Assembly (NCBI GenBank): GCA_027972325.1 | Contig: JAPMOS010000001.1 | Coordinates: 26,001-90,000 of the forward strand | Direction of reading: 5' to 3' | Origin: Paratrimastix pyriformis | Taxonomy: Eukaryota; Preaxostyla; Paratrimastigidae | Length of the DNA: 64,000 bases | In this document: positions 1 to 10,947 of the stretch, in pieces | Layout: every line of letters begins with the position of its first letter | Position numbering within the stretch: position 1 is the stretch's first letter | Translations under genes and position numbers: made by a program | Notes under the pieces: model-generated | The model's database searches: none | What the model was told of the DNA's origin: nothing | Seen by the model: only the letters and a program-made list of their open reading frames with translations

Positions 1-154
1 CCGTTTCGTGAGAGAAGACGCAAAAACGCGAACAATATCAAAAGAAGCAACAAAGCGTGGGGGAAAAAAGAAGAAGACAAAACGCACGTGAAGATGCCGC
101 CTCGCGAGATCCATAGAAACATCCCGGGGGCTCTCAAATGGTGCCATCGCGAAT

Positions 155-3100
155 TTACTTGTCCTCGGCCGCGATCAGGGGCTCGCTCCTGGGGAGAAAA
201 CAACACACGGTGAGTATGGTGCCGTGGTGATGTGTCGGGGGTGAAACAGACATGGTCACCGCTGCCGATGGGGCCCCATCTGCGGTAGACACCGGGGTCA
301 GGACGACCGCAGCCAGATGGCTCTGGTGGGACTTCCGCCGAGCACGGCAGAGGAAGATCCCGAAGACGACAGAGAGCAGCACACAGCCGCCCACGACCGA
401 CAGGCAGATGATCACGGGCAGCGTGAAGGAGAAGCCCTCGGGTGGCACTGGGGGGTAGAGGAGGGGGTGGGAGAGAGGAAGGAGAATGACGTGAGCGCGA
501 GTGCAGTCGGAAGAACCCGAGGTAACGGGGGGTGGTTGGGATGGCGCACCCACCCGCACCCCGGTTGTTGGTGTTGCATGGGGCAGGGTGGTGGTTGCGT
601 CCATCATGATGATGTATGATGCTGATGCGGATCTGACCCATGTCCCATGTCCGTATGCGATATCACCCCATGATGCGGATCTGACCCATGTCCTTATGGA
701 TGCATGCGGATCTAACCCTCCCGTTCCCGGGATGCGGACCCGACCCCATGTCCATATGATGCGGTATGACCCCCTGTCACAATGATGCGGATATGGCCCC
801 AGGTCCCAGATGATGCGGCCCGGATGATGCGGATATCACCCCGTGTCCCATCTGATGCGGATATCACCTCATGTCCCATCTTGATGCGGATATCACCCCG
901 TGTCCCATCTTGATGCGGATATCACCCCGTGTCCCATCTGATGCGGATATCACCCCGTGTCCCATCTTGATGCGGATATCACCCCGTGTCCCATCTTGAT
1001 GCGGATATCACCCCGGATGCGGATATCACCCCGTGTCCCATCTGATGCGGATATCACCCCGTGTCCCATCTGATGATGTGGATATCACCCGGTTCCGGCC
1101 TGCTGAACGGACCCACGGCGACGGTGGCCGACCAGGGCGAGGGGTACGTGGCCCGGCCCAGCCCATTGACGGCCCACACCCGATAGCGGTAGTTCCCGTC
1201 GGCCATACCGACATCCAGGTAGCGGGTGGCCGCACCCGACAGGGTGATGGTGGCGCCCCCGGGGAAGGGCGGGCTGCGCTCGAGCACGTAGCCGGACAGG
1301 GAGGCCTGGCCGGGGTAGAGCGGGGCTGTCCAGGTCATGTTGGCCGTGCGGTTGTTGGCGTAGGAGAAGTGGGCCAGGGTCGGGGCCAGCACGATGGTGC
1401 TCGGGGTTGGATCTGGGGATTGGGGGGGAGGGATGGAGGGGATGGGGGGGGGGGGGGGGGGGGGGGTGAGTTACGATGGGATGGGATGGGATGGGATGGG
1501 ATGGGATGGATGGATGGATGGGTGGATGGATGGGTGGATGGATGGGTGGATGGATGGGTGGATGGATGGTGAGATGGATGGATGGTGAGGATATGGATGG
1601 ATGGATGGATGGATGGATGGATGGATGGATGGATGGATGGATGGATGGATGGATGGTGAGGTGGATGAATGGATGGTGAGATGGATGGATGGATGGATGG
1701 ATGGATGGATGGATGGGTGGGTGGGTGGATGGGTGGGTGGATTGAATGGGTGGATTGAATGGATGGATTGAATGGATGGATTGAATGGGGGATGAGTTGG
1801 AGGTGGTGAACAGAGGACGAGAGGGAAGGCGTGGTTTGGGGAGTGAGATGTAGGTGGGGGACAACGGCATGACCAACAAGCGGGCAGCCAGGGATTGGAG
1901 CTGGGGGTGGATGGGGATGGCAGGGGCATGCGGACTGGTCTGCCAGGCGGCGTAGTACCGATCGACCACACAGCGCATGCGGCCCCACTGCTGGGGGTGA
2001 AGTGGTCCAGGCACTGCGCCCGGGGAGCAAGGTGTGTGTGGGGGGGGGGGGGGGGGGGTAGCACGATGGGGGTCAGGTGAGGGTAAGACGGGAAATGGAG
2101 ACGGGAGTAATGGAGACGGTGGTCATGGAGACGGTGGTCATGGAGACGGTGGTCATGGAGACGGGGTCATGGAGACGGGGGTCATGGAGACGGGGTCATG
2201 GAGACGGGGGTCATGGGGGTCATGGAGACGGGGTCATGGAGACGGGGGAGACGAGGTCATGGAGACGAGGGTGGGTCATGGAGACGAGGGTCATGGAGAC
2301 GAGGGTCATGGAGACGAGGGTCATGGAGACGAGGGTAATGGAGACAGTGGGGGGGGGGGGACGAGCTTGCGGACCATGTCATCGCCGTATGCCATGAAGT
2401 TGCGGTAGTCGGTGCCGGACCAGGACTTCCGGCGCAGTCCGAGCACCTGCACAGCCCCGAGGGGGGGGGGGGGGGTGGGGCACGAGCGGCATTCGACGTG
2501 GGGACGAGCCATGTGCAGACAAGAAGTGCGATTACAGCACAGCACACAGCACACAGCACACAGCACACAGCACAGGGGCACAGGGGCACAGGGGCACAGG
2601 GGCACAGGGGCACAGGGGCACAGGGGCACAGGGGCACAGGGGCACAGGGGCACAGGGGCACAGGGGCACAGGGGCACAGGGCACAGGGCAACCAGCCAGA
2701 CGGACCATCCGTTGTGGCTCTGGCTGCACGGGGCAGGGTCGGTGCAGAGGAAGTTGATGGGGGTGGGCGGTGTGTCCTGGATCATGTCCCCCGTGCCCCA
2801 GCTGGGGCTGTGCTCGAAGCAGGGCGCCGCGCAGATGGCTGCCTTGGTGTTGCCCGAGACCTCGTCTGAGTCCCACTCGGAGACGTGGTGGAAGGGGTGC
2901 TGGCGGAGGTAGGAGGGGGGGGGATCGTGAGGGTGAGCGGTGGTGAGGTGAGGTGAGGTGATGAGGGGTGGATGAGGGGTGGCGACGGCGAGCCGATGCA
3001 CAAGGGCAGTGGCGGCAGAGCGGTGGGGAATGGTAGAGTGGGAAAAGGAGGGTGTGAGGGATGACGGGGTGGGTGGCTGGTGGGTGGTTGGTGGATGGTG

Positions 3101-5264
3101 GTGGGTGGCAGACAGACCCAGAGGCCGAGGGCATGGCCCAGCTCGTGCTGTCGGGACGAAGAGGGGGCAGGGCGGCAAGGGGCCGCAAGAGGGGGCGGGG
3201 AGGGGAGGGAGGGGAGGGGGGAGATGAGTTGCGGGCAATCGAGGCGAGAGAGAAAAAGGAGGGGCGGGGAACGTGGTTGGGAACGGGCGATGTGTGATGT
3301 GATGTGTGATGTGCGATGATGCGCGATGGAGGGGGCGATGGAGGGGGCGATGGAGGGGCGATGGAGGCGATGGAGGGGCGATGGAGGGGGCGATGGAGGG
3401 GGCGATGGAGGGGGCGATGGAGGGGGCGATGGAGGGGGCGATGGACGGGGCGATGGACGGGGCGATGGACGGGGCGATGGAGGGGGGGAGGCAGACCAAG
3501 GCCGTGATGCCGATCATCTCCGACTGGTTGAAGATGCCCCACGCGTCTGCATGAAGCACGGACAAGGAGAGGGGAGGGCAGGTTGAGACTAAAATGTCAT
3601 CCTCACCCACCCCACCCCCACCCACCGGATGTGGCTCCCACTCCCACCCCTCCCGGATGTCTCCTCACCCGATGGCCACCGGATGTGGCTCCCACCCCAT
3701 TCCACTCACCGGATGTGGCTCCCACCCCCACCCACTCACCGGATGTGGCTCCCACCCCTCACGGATGTCTCCTCACCCGGTGGCCACCGGATGTGGCTCC
3801 CACCCCATCCCACTCACCGGATGTGGCTCCCACCCTCATCCCACGCACCGGATGTGGCCCCCACCCCATCCCCACTCACCGGATGTGGCTCCCACCCCAT
3901 CCCACGCACCGGATGTGGCTCCCACCCCTCCGGATGTCTCCTCACCCAGTGGCCACCGGATGTGGCTCCCACCCCCCCCACCTCCCCCCACCCAACCTCC
4001 CCCCCTCACGGACGGTTGCGCAGGTTGAAGACGAGCCCGCCACCGGTGCCGGCCGTGGCCTGCTCGTCCCAGGGGAATGTTGCATAGCCGAGCAGAGACG
4101 AGGAGGCCGGCATCCGGCCCAGGTAGACGTTGAAGTGGTCCGTGGGGGTGTCGGCCACCTCGGCCTTGATGTCGTCCGTCGAGTACCAGTTCCGGTAGGG
4201 GCTCAACGGGTCGCGGCACTGTGCGTGGGGTGTGTGTGTGTGTGGGGGTACCGGTCTGTGGGTGTGGACACTGGACGCGATGTGGGTGTCTGTGTGTCTG
4301 TGTCTGTGACTGTGACTGTGACTGTGACTGTGACTGTGACTGCGACTGTGTATCTGTGTCTGCGTGCGTGTGTGTCCGATGGGCGGACCTTGGTGGCGCC
4401 CTCGAAGCAGCAGGACCCGTTGCTCCACTGGGTCTGGGCCCAGTTGCATTCGTCGTGGCACTGCCCATCGGCCAGCATAGCGGATGTGCACAGGGTAAGG
4501 TCGGCGCAGAAGCATTCGCATTCTTCCGTCGCCAGGGCTCGGATGGTGCACACGGCGGGGTCGCTGGGGTTGCAGGGAGTCTGAAAAACCCCGGGGTGAG
4601 AATGACGATGCACTGTGAAAAGGTGCAGACCTGGCACATAAAATCGCCGCCGTCGTAACCCGTTTGAACCGAGAGACAGTCAACGTCGGCTTCGCCGTCG
4701 CCGACCTGCGTGCGCGAGTGTGCGGTGTGACTCAAGATGGACCGAGACGATCATCGAAACAAACCTGGCTCGGATCGCACATCAGCATATCGCTTCCAAA
4801 GAACCGCGGTTTGGCGATCGGGTGGGCAACAGCAGAGAAAGAGAGCTACACGACCGGATAACATTAAATGAAAGGGCAATATGTATGATTCGGACTTTGA
4901 GAGGAGAGTAGCCCTTATTGAACACGCCAAGCTGGTCACTGTTCATCTCGTCGGTGACGGGACAGTTTTTCCCCTCAGCATCGCAAAAATAGTGAACACG
5001 ATACTTGAGAGTCACGGCGTCCAATTGGTCATTCTTCAGGGAGTCAAGGTAGCTCTGGACCAGAACTGGATCATCGCAAACAGTGTTTGAGCAGCCGTTG
5101 GCCATCGATGACGATTTGGTCCCGCACCAGCCATCAGCGCGGGGATGATGCTCGATCTCATTTGTCACCCAACCATATTGCTTGACTTCCACATTCGTGG
5201 TAGGTATAATCGGAGTAAACTCGCTGCAAAGGGCTAGCGGTATCAAAAGGAGCAAGAGGCGCAT
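155..5264 (-). CDS. Membrane-anchored pappalysin-like zinc metallopeptidase (family M43)
   Basis: A secreted or surface protease that cleaves extracellular proteins, inferred from family M43. Twelve exons close in frame: complement of 155-188, 252-447, 1089-1412, 1936-1990, 2363-2446, 2693-2899, 3118-3147, 3497-3546, 4014-4218, 4389-4580, 4631-4705, 4896-5264 (606 aa). In order: signal peptide ([14 protein letters not shown]); propeptide-like region; a Cys-rich LNR-like insert (exon 3, about residues 149-212); the M43 core with LLGYATFPW (exon 4); zinc motif [10 protein letters not shown] plus third His (exons 6-7, HExxHxxGxxH); the DTPP segment; Met-turn NFMAYGDD (exon 8); [10 protein letters not shown] (exon 9); one fibronectin III domain (exon 10); a membrane helix followed by a CRARRK stop-transfer (exon 11); and a short tail ending [13 protein letters not shown] modules inside the catalytic domain are also known from PAPP-A. 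The introns carry minisatellites. It is divergent from IMP4, 48 bp away. Ulilysin-like or another metzincin is possible, but the order of motifs favours M43. Confidence 0.88.
830..1085. repeat. Minisatellite, about 26-28 bp unit, in pappalysin intron
   Basis: Eight or so near-identical copies of a unit containing GATGCGGATATCACCCCGTG followed by TCCCATCT. They fill the intron between the fibronectin III exon and the membrane-helix exon. Degenerate copies continue leftward to about position 600. Confidence 0.9.
1476..1800. repeat. (GGAT)n microsatellite in pappalysin intron
   Basis: Tetranucleotide array, GGGAT then GGATGGAT with GGTG and TTGAAT variants, preceded by a run of about 20 G at 1443. 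It lies in the intron between exons 9 and 10 of the protease. The long minus-strand ORFs rich in IHPSIHPS across it are spurious. Confidence 0.9.
2095..2345. repeat. Minisatellite CATGGAGACGG in pappalysin intron
   Basis: About 20 copies of an 11-13 bp unit (TCATGGAGACGGGG or GAGGG variants) filling the intron between exons 8 and 9, followed by a G run at 2349. Confidence 0.88.
2558..2692. repeat. Minisatellite GGGGCACA in pappalysin intron
   Basis: About 13 tandem copies of CAGGGGCA, preceded by ACACAGC repeats. They sit in the intron between exons 7 and 8 and abut the 3' end of exon 7 at 2693. Confidence 0.9.
3318..3490. repeat. Minisatellite GGGGGCGATGGA in pappalysin intron
   Basis: About 14 copies of a 12-bp unit (GATGGAGGGGGC, with GATGGACGGGGC variants) in the intron between the two small exons 5 and 6. 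Confidence 0.9.
3625..3975. repeat. Minisatellite CCGGATGTGGCTCCCACC in pappalysin intron
   Basis: About 14 copies of an 18-24 bp unit with CACCGGATGTGGCTCCCACC as core. They fill the intron between exon 4 and exon 5. Confidence 0.9.
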
Positions 5265-5312
5265 CCTCACAAAAAAAAAGATAGCGAGTCCACCCGCGTC
5301 GTCCCTCGCAAT
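5265..5312. promoter_or_regulatory. Compact divergent promoter (pappalysin / IMP4)
   Basis: Only 48 bp separate the start codons of the minus-strand protease and plus-strand IMP4, so both 5' UTRs and core promoters must fit in or overlap this gap and the neighbouring exons. It holds an A9 tract at 5271-5279. I see no clear TATA box. Confidence 0.45.
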
Positions 5313-6539
5313 ATGGTTGTTTCTCGCCCCTCTTATAGCCTGGCTCATCTCACCTTCTGACAGATTCGCCGAAATGCCCGTCTGAGGCGAGAGTATCTCC
5401 AGCGAAAAACCACGGAGGCCAAGGATCGGCTGATCCAGGATCGAAAACGCCGCATCCGGGAGGCCCAGGAAGGTCCGTGTCCTTTCCACCGATCGGCACC
5501 GAACCTCCCCTGCAAACAGAGGGCAGACCTATTCCCACTGAGCTCCGTCATGAAGAGTCCGAGCTCCGGCGGCAGAACGAACTCGATGACATTATCACAC
5601 GAGGTTTGTTGGATTTTCGATCGTCCCGCCGGGATAACTCGACGCCGTTGGTGTCCCGCGTGATCTCGTCTTTCCCAGATGCTGCTGCCCAGGTCGATGA
5701 TGAGTACACCAGCGCCGGCATCACCGATCCCAAGATTCTCCTCACCACTTCCCGCGATCCCAGCAGCCGTTTGCTGCAATTTGTGAAGGAGCTGAATCTC
5801 ATGTTCCCCAACGCTCAACGTCTCAACCGTGGTGGGACTGTGGTTGATGAGTTGGTGGAGGCGGCCCGGGCGGCGGGTGTCACAGACCTCATCATCGCCC
5901 ACGAGCATCGTGGTGAGCCCGGTCTGTGGCGGTATCCCTCCGAGGGGATGACGACCGATGACATTTTCTTGCAGATGGCCTGGTCATTACACACTTCCCC
6001 TATGGGCCCACGGCCTACTTTGGGCTGATGAACACGGTGTTGCGGCACGACCTCGAGAATCGGGCCACCGTCAGCGAGGCCTACCCACACCTGATCTTCC
6101 ACAACTTCAAAACCCCACTTGGCGAGAGGGTCCGTGTCAATGATCCCCTTCGGTGGTTCGGTGCTCTCCCTCGGGGGATGAAAGATGCTCATTTCGTTCT
6201 CGTTCGGTGGTGGTGGTGGCGCAGTGCCGAAACATTCTCAAGTTCCTCTTCCCAGTGCCCAAGCCCGACAGCCGACGTGTGATGACCTTCTTCAACCAAA
6301 ACGACTTTATTTCTTTCCGGTCTGCCTGCTGGCCCTCTCCACTCTCGGGAACACAATCTCCCCGCAGGCACCACGTTTACGAGCAACGCGGCAGCGAGAT
6401 CGTTTTGCAGGAGGTGGGTCCTCGCTTTGAGATGCGCCTCTACCAAATCAAGATGGGCACGGCAGAGCAGAAGGATGCCGATGTCGAGTGGACCCTGCGT
6501 CCATACGTGCGTTCGGCGAAAAAGAAAGATTCTCTTTGA
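5313..6539 (+). CDS. IMP4: U3 snoRNP protein IMP4 (Brix domain)
   Basis: Component of the Mpp10-Imp3-Imp4 complex of the nucleolar small-subunit processome, needed for U3-dependent pre-18S rRNA processing. Six exons close in frame: 5313-5315, 5364-5472, 5520-5921, 5975-6129, 6225-6319, 6368-6539 (311 aa; IMP4 is usually about 290). The first exon is just the ATG, and splicing gives [16 protein letters not shown], the IMP4 N terminus. Brix-domain landmarks are [50 protein letters not shown] and [17 protein letters not shown], then DVEW near the C terminus. Donors are GTTGTT, GTCCGT, GTCTGT, GTCCGT and GTCTGC. Tail AKKKDSL is basic. Identification is firm. RPF1 or BRX1 are excluded by the IMP4-type N terminus. 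Confidence 0.95.
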
Positions 6540-6654
6540 ACCTGTCGAGAAGTGGTCGCAAAAAAGATTCTGAGTGTTTTTTTCATTCGATGTCCACGAA
6601 TAATCCCATGCTGGTTGAGAGGCGGAACGTCCCTTCTCTGCCCGCCCCACTTCC

Positions 6655-6708
6655 GTCGCTGTTTTTGGAAAGCGTGAACAGGGAACGAAGGGAACGAACA
6701 AATGCGAC
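6655..6708 (+). repeat. Left arm of inverted repeat
   Basis: Contains GCGTGAACAGGGAACGAAGG plus GAAC (6672-6695), whose exact reverse complement lies at 7417-7440. Weaker similarity extends about 15 bases either side. Confidence 0.75.
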
Positions 6709-7404
6709 TACCCCCCTGGTCAACCACGAACCGGTTTTCGTGTGCGTGCGTGCGTACGTGCAAGGGGGGAGGCTCACTGGAAGGAAACGAGACACGCTCG
6801 TTCCGAGCCTCCCCTGTTCCCCTGGGTGTGCCAAAGGTGTTTGGGAAATTGAATGGTACCGCTGCCGCTCCCATCTGAGCACTCCTCAATAGGACTCCCT
6901 TCTGGCGCCCAGTTGCAGAAATGGGACGCCTCCACAAGGCGTCAGATGAATCGAGTCCGAACGACCTCAGATCCTGCGCCTCCACCCACCTCCTGGCCCA
7001 TCTCCTCGAATGATGCCGATCTCCGTTGAACGGGCGACCAGAAGTGCGTTAAATGTGTTTTTTATTCAACCTTAGGCACATTAAGGTGTTTGGTGCGGGC
7101 AGAAGTATTGCCTGATGCCAACCATGACGAGGCGGAAAAAAAGGTGCCAGAATGAGGTGATTTTTGCTTGATGGAGTCTAAAAACACTCGAAAAGAAGAG
7201 AACGCAGGTGCTGTGCGGTCAGGTCGCGAGGTGTTGACGAGGTGTGATGGGGTCGCAATTCCAGCCCATCACGATGTGTGATAAATCTGTGCGCGTGAAT
7301 CCGGAGACGCGACCGCCGTCGCGATGCCATTCAGCATCATGCAGACCCCAAGCCGGGCCGCCGAGTGCACAAAGATGGGTGGGGACGGTTTGCCTGGGTC
7401 AGAG

Positions 7405-7457
7405 CGCCCATTGTTGGTTCCCTTCGTTCCCTGTTCACGCATTATTCAAACAGCGGC
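7405..7457 (-). repeat. Right arm of inverted repeat
   Basis: Reverse complement of the arm at 6655-6708, with 24 bases exact (7417-7440) and about 80 percent over roughly 53 bases. The arms enclose about 700 bp with no ORF of interest. Confidence 0.75.
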
Positions 7458-7526
7458 GGCTGAAATCGTCAATTCCCCCGTTCTTTCGACTGTAGCCTTC
7501 AGTTTTCTGTTTGCTCCCCGCGACAG

Positions 7527-10118
7527 GGGACCGTTCTTCTGGCGTATTCCTTTCACACAGCCCTCACTTCGTATGATGGTATCGCATCGCCCTCCCCAAT
7601 CGACCCCAAGACCACAGAACGAGCGGCTGATCTTCTTGGCAAAGATGTCAAGATTTTCTGCAACCCGGATGCGTTCCAAGATGGAATCCTCATCTACACG
7701 GACGCCTCTAAGACCCAAGGCAACGTGATTTTTTCGACGGGTCAACTGGACATCGGACGCACCTTTTTTACCGAGAACGGGAACAAGCTCGTCCGGATCA
7801 GCGCCCACCAGGTTGTTCTGGGTGACTCGCAGATTCCACTGCCGATGGATTCCCTTATGGGAGGAGGGCACGTCTGTTGAGCACACCACCGAGTTTGACT
7901 CGACACTGCTATTTCCTAGGACCCCAATGCTCCCCTTGTCCTGTACACTGCCCGAAGCTTATTGGCTCAGCTTCTGCCACAATACAACATCGACAAAGAC
8001 GGTATCCCCTTGACGCCGCAAGGTTCAAAAGGACCGCCCAAGGTCTGTGCATCCCCGCAATCATCGTCCAACGAACCCCCGTTCCATCTGCAGCTTGTGC
8101 GAATCCTTCCTGACCTGTCGATCAATGTTACATATGTGAGCGCATCCCGAAATGTCACTGTGCGCCGGATTTCCGACCACTTGGTCACCGTCAACGGTCC
8201 GTCATCTCTCCCTGCATTCCCGGGGCAGAGCTGACCCTCCCCCTTTCCGGACGTAGGGTTGACCTTCCCCTGGGATGACACCACCACCCTTCTCTCCGCC
8301 AACCCCAAGCTCGCCCAATCGATTGCGGCTTCTCCTGCTTCCCCGACCGCCACCACCACCGCCACCGCCCCGGCCACGGAGCTGCCCCAGTCTCCACCCC
8401 CTGCCTCCGCCACCCCGGCATTGACCCCCCTGGAGGCCCACCAACGGGCCCTTGCGGTCATTGCCCAGGACGTCGTGGCAGCCGAGGAGCAGATGGCCCA
8501 CCACCCGGCCGGTCCTGGGGCTCCGCTCGCCCTGCCTCCCGCAGCCCGGGAGGTCCCACCCACCCCGTCGTTGGCATCACCCCCCGAAGTCACCCAGCAG
8601 CAGCCCACCGTCCCTCCCCCGGCCCCGGCCGCCCCAGCGGTGGACATCTTCAGCGTCCTGCAGACACCCACCTCGTCCATTGAGTGGGGTATGGACAGCG
8701 CCACGGCCCCCTCGGCCGCGGTGGTGCATACCGACCTGCCCGGTGATCTGGGTTCGACCAGCCTCTTCGACGTCGCCATCCCCGCCCCCGGCGCCACGTC
8801 GGCCACCACCCCCGCCAAGAGCCACCACCATCACCACCACCACAGCAGCAGCAGCGGCAGTTCCAAGGCCCATCTGCCACCCCCGGTCGCCGACCCGACC
8901 CCACTGGTCTTCGCCGATGTTGCGGTCAGCTTCGGGCCCGACGAGGGCGGCGGGGCGACCACGCCCACCTCCGGCCCGGTACCTGCCGAGGCCGGGACCC
9001 CGCCCGGGAACGACTTTTTGCCGGCTTCCACGGCCTCCACCCTGACGGCCTCCCTGCTCACGGCCGCCTACCACACCTCCTTCGACGTGGCCTCAGAGGC
9101 GGTCCACGGCCGACGGACGGGCGACCTCGGGGTGATCACCCCGCCCGCCTCGGCCGGAGCCTCCGGGGCCGAACCCGCCGCACCGACCATCCGTTGGGCC
9201 GACTCGGGGGCCGCACCCGCCCTGCCCTCGTTTGACATGGCAGCCGCCGCGGCCGCCCCTGAAGAGCCCGCCGAGGCCTTCACCACCCCCCGATCGGCGC
9301 TGAGCCGCACCCCCCCGGAGACAGCCGCTGACCCGGCCGAGAAGGACAGCGCTGTCCTGGGCCAGCCCAACACCACCACCACCACCACCACCACGAGCCT
9401 CTTCCTGCACATGACACCCACGCCACCCCCTCAGGCGGGCCAGGCGCCCGGGGCCGGTGGTGAGGCACCGGCCGATGTTCCCCCGGTGGAGGTTGCGCGC
9501 CAGTCTTGTGAGGGGGGGGAGGCTGTCGCCCCGGTTGCTCCCGCCCAGCAGGAAGTCGAGGACGTCACCCCTGTCCCTGTGGATATCGCCCCTGTGGATA
9601 TCACCCCTGTGGATATCACCCCTGTGGCTACCGCCCCCGCCCCTGTGGAGGCCGCCCTCGCCCCCGTGGAGGCCGCCCCGCCGTGGAGGCCGCCCCGCCC
9701 CCGTGGAGGCCGCCCCCGCCCCTATGGAGGCCGCTCCCGCCACCGTGGAGGCCGCCCCCGCCCCCGTGGAGGCAGCCCCCGCCCCCGTGGAGGCAGCCCC
9801 CGCCCCCGTGGAGGCCGCCCCCGCCCCCGTGGAGGCCGCCCCCGCCCCTGTGGAGGCAGCCCCTGTGGAGGCAGCCCCGCCCCGTGGAGGCCGCCCCACC
9901 CTGTAGAGGCCGCCCCGCCCTGTAGAGGCCGCCCCGCCCCTGTGGAGGCCGCCCCCGCCCCTGTCGAGGCCGCCCCCGCCCCCGTGGAGGCCGCCCCCAC
10001 TCCTACGGACGCCCCTGCCCCCGTGGATATCGCCCCTGCAGATATCGCTGCCCCTGCTGCGGATATTCCCCTGCGGATGCCACCCCGCCCCTGTGGAGAC
10101 CGCTGCTGCCCCCGCTGA
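7527..10118 (+). CDS. Unrecognised protein with long Pro/Ala/Thr-rich region (5' end unresolved)
   Basis: I do not recognise this protein. Four exons close in frame: 7527-7871, 7920-8042, 8094-8196, 8257-10118. The first begins after a CGACAG acceptor, so at least one upstream exon with the start codon is missing from this model. The N-terminal about 200 residues look globular (YDGIASPSP, KDVKIFCNPDAFQDGILIYT, DIGRTFFTENGNKLVRIS, DPNAPLVLYTARSLLAQLLP). The rest is low complexity: Pro/Ala/Thr-rich, a His7-Ser4 run near 8823-8855, a Thr9 run near 9370, and an APVEAAP-type repeat (9640-9990). The repeat slips frame at about 9680 and returns at about 9905, so the end is uncertain. A scaffold or surface protein is possible, but no function is claimed. 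Confidence 0.55.
9640..9990 (+). repeat. Coding minisatellite GCCCCCGTGGAGGCC
   Basis: About 20 copies of a 15-18 bp GC-rich unit encoding (A)PVEAAP in one frame and RPRGG in another. Both frames stay open, and the VEAAP reading changes frame at about 9680 and about 9905. Confidence 0.85.
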
Positions 10119-10947
10119 GGCCGCTGCCCCGCAGAGGCCGCTGCCCCGCCGAGGCCGCTGCCCCCGCGGGCCGTCGTGGCCGCCGTCAGCGCTCCGGCCG
10201 AAGCTGAGGCCCCAGTCCCAATGATGCCCCCCGGCCGACACAGCAGGAGGCGACTGCCATGGGCACGCCTGGAAGCGGTCGGGCCCGATCAGCATCGACG
10301 CCTGCGAGCATGCTTTCGCTTTCGTCTTCGCCCGTTGCCCTTTGCCTTTTGTTTTTTGTTTTTTTCTTTCTTTTCGGATCCTCGCCCTGGGCTCGTCTTT
10401 TGCGCGTGCGAGGAAGGAGAGTTTTGGTTTTGATTTTGATTTTTTTGCAGTGCTTTTTTTGCGACTTGGCTGACCAATTGACAATCACCCAGCATACCTC
10501 CCGACCCTCGGCCCGGTGATCCCCCGGGTGGTGTTGTCGGGCCATCATCTTGGGGTTGTGTCGACCGGCCGTGATCCTGGTTATATCGACAGGGTTATGT
10601 CGACTGGCCAACAGCCTGCGTTCCCTGGGGTTGTGTCGACCGCCGTCGGGCTTTTTGATCGCTCTCGGGACAGGGAACACGAATCGCGTGGCCTTCCCCG
10701 CAGGCAACAGAGGGTGTGTGGACGTTTCGTGTTTGTGTGCCGGGTTGGCCTTTCCGCCCCTCGGGGCCGAATGGAATTTCCCCTGAGTTGGGAAGTGTGG
10801 CCAAGAGGAGGAAAGAAGGATTCTGGGGGGGGGACATGCGGATTCTCTCCCGGGGTTGATGACCCGTGCGCGGATACGACCCCGCCTTGCATCAAATGAT
10901 ACATTTCCCATTTGCGAATGGCGCAAATGGGACAGCGACGACTGGGT
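10119..10947. other. Intergenic region between convergent genes
   Basis: No supported gene. The left part continues GC-rich degenerate repeats. 10330-10460 is T-rich, as expected of a 3' flank. 10520-10650 has a few degenerate copies of a unit containing GGTTGTGTCGACCGGCC or GGTTATGTCGACTGGCC. Confidence 0.55.

Larger units (their letters stand above)
6540..7526. other. Gene-free spacer bounded by inverted repeats
   Basis: No coding frame here shows protein-like composition or a recognisable domain. It contains the 3' flank of IMP4 and two inverted-repeat arms (6655-6708 and 7405-7457). The first exon of the next gene may lie in the last 150 bases, but I could not place it. Confidence 0.6.

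Noticed and set aside
1335-2030. Minus-strand ORFs rich in IHPS as a repetitive protein
   Set aside because: They translate a GGAT microsatellite inside a protease intron.
3593-4584. Plus-strand ORFs (GCGSHP repeats) as a gene
   Set aside because: They are antisense translations of a minisatellite plus real minus-strand protease exons.
155-5264. Leishmanolysin (M8) or astacin/adamalysin assignment for the metalloprotease
   Set aside because: LLGYATFPW before the zinc motif, the DTPP segment and NFMAYGDD Met-turn fit M43. M8 has a long insert after HExxH, which is absent here.
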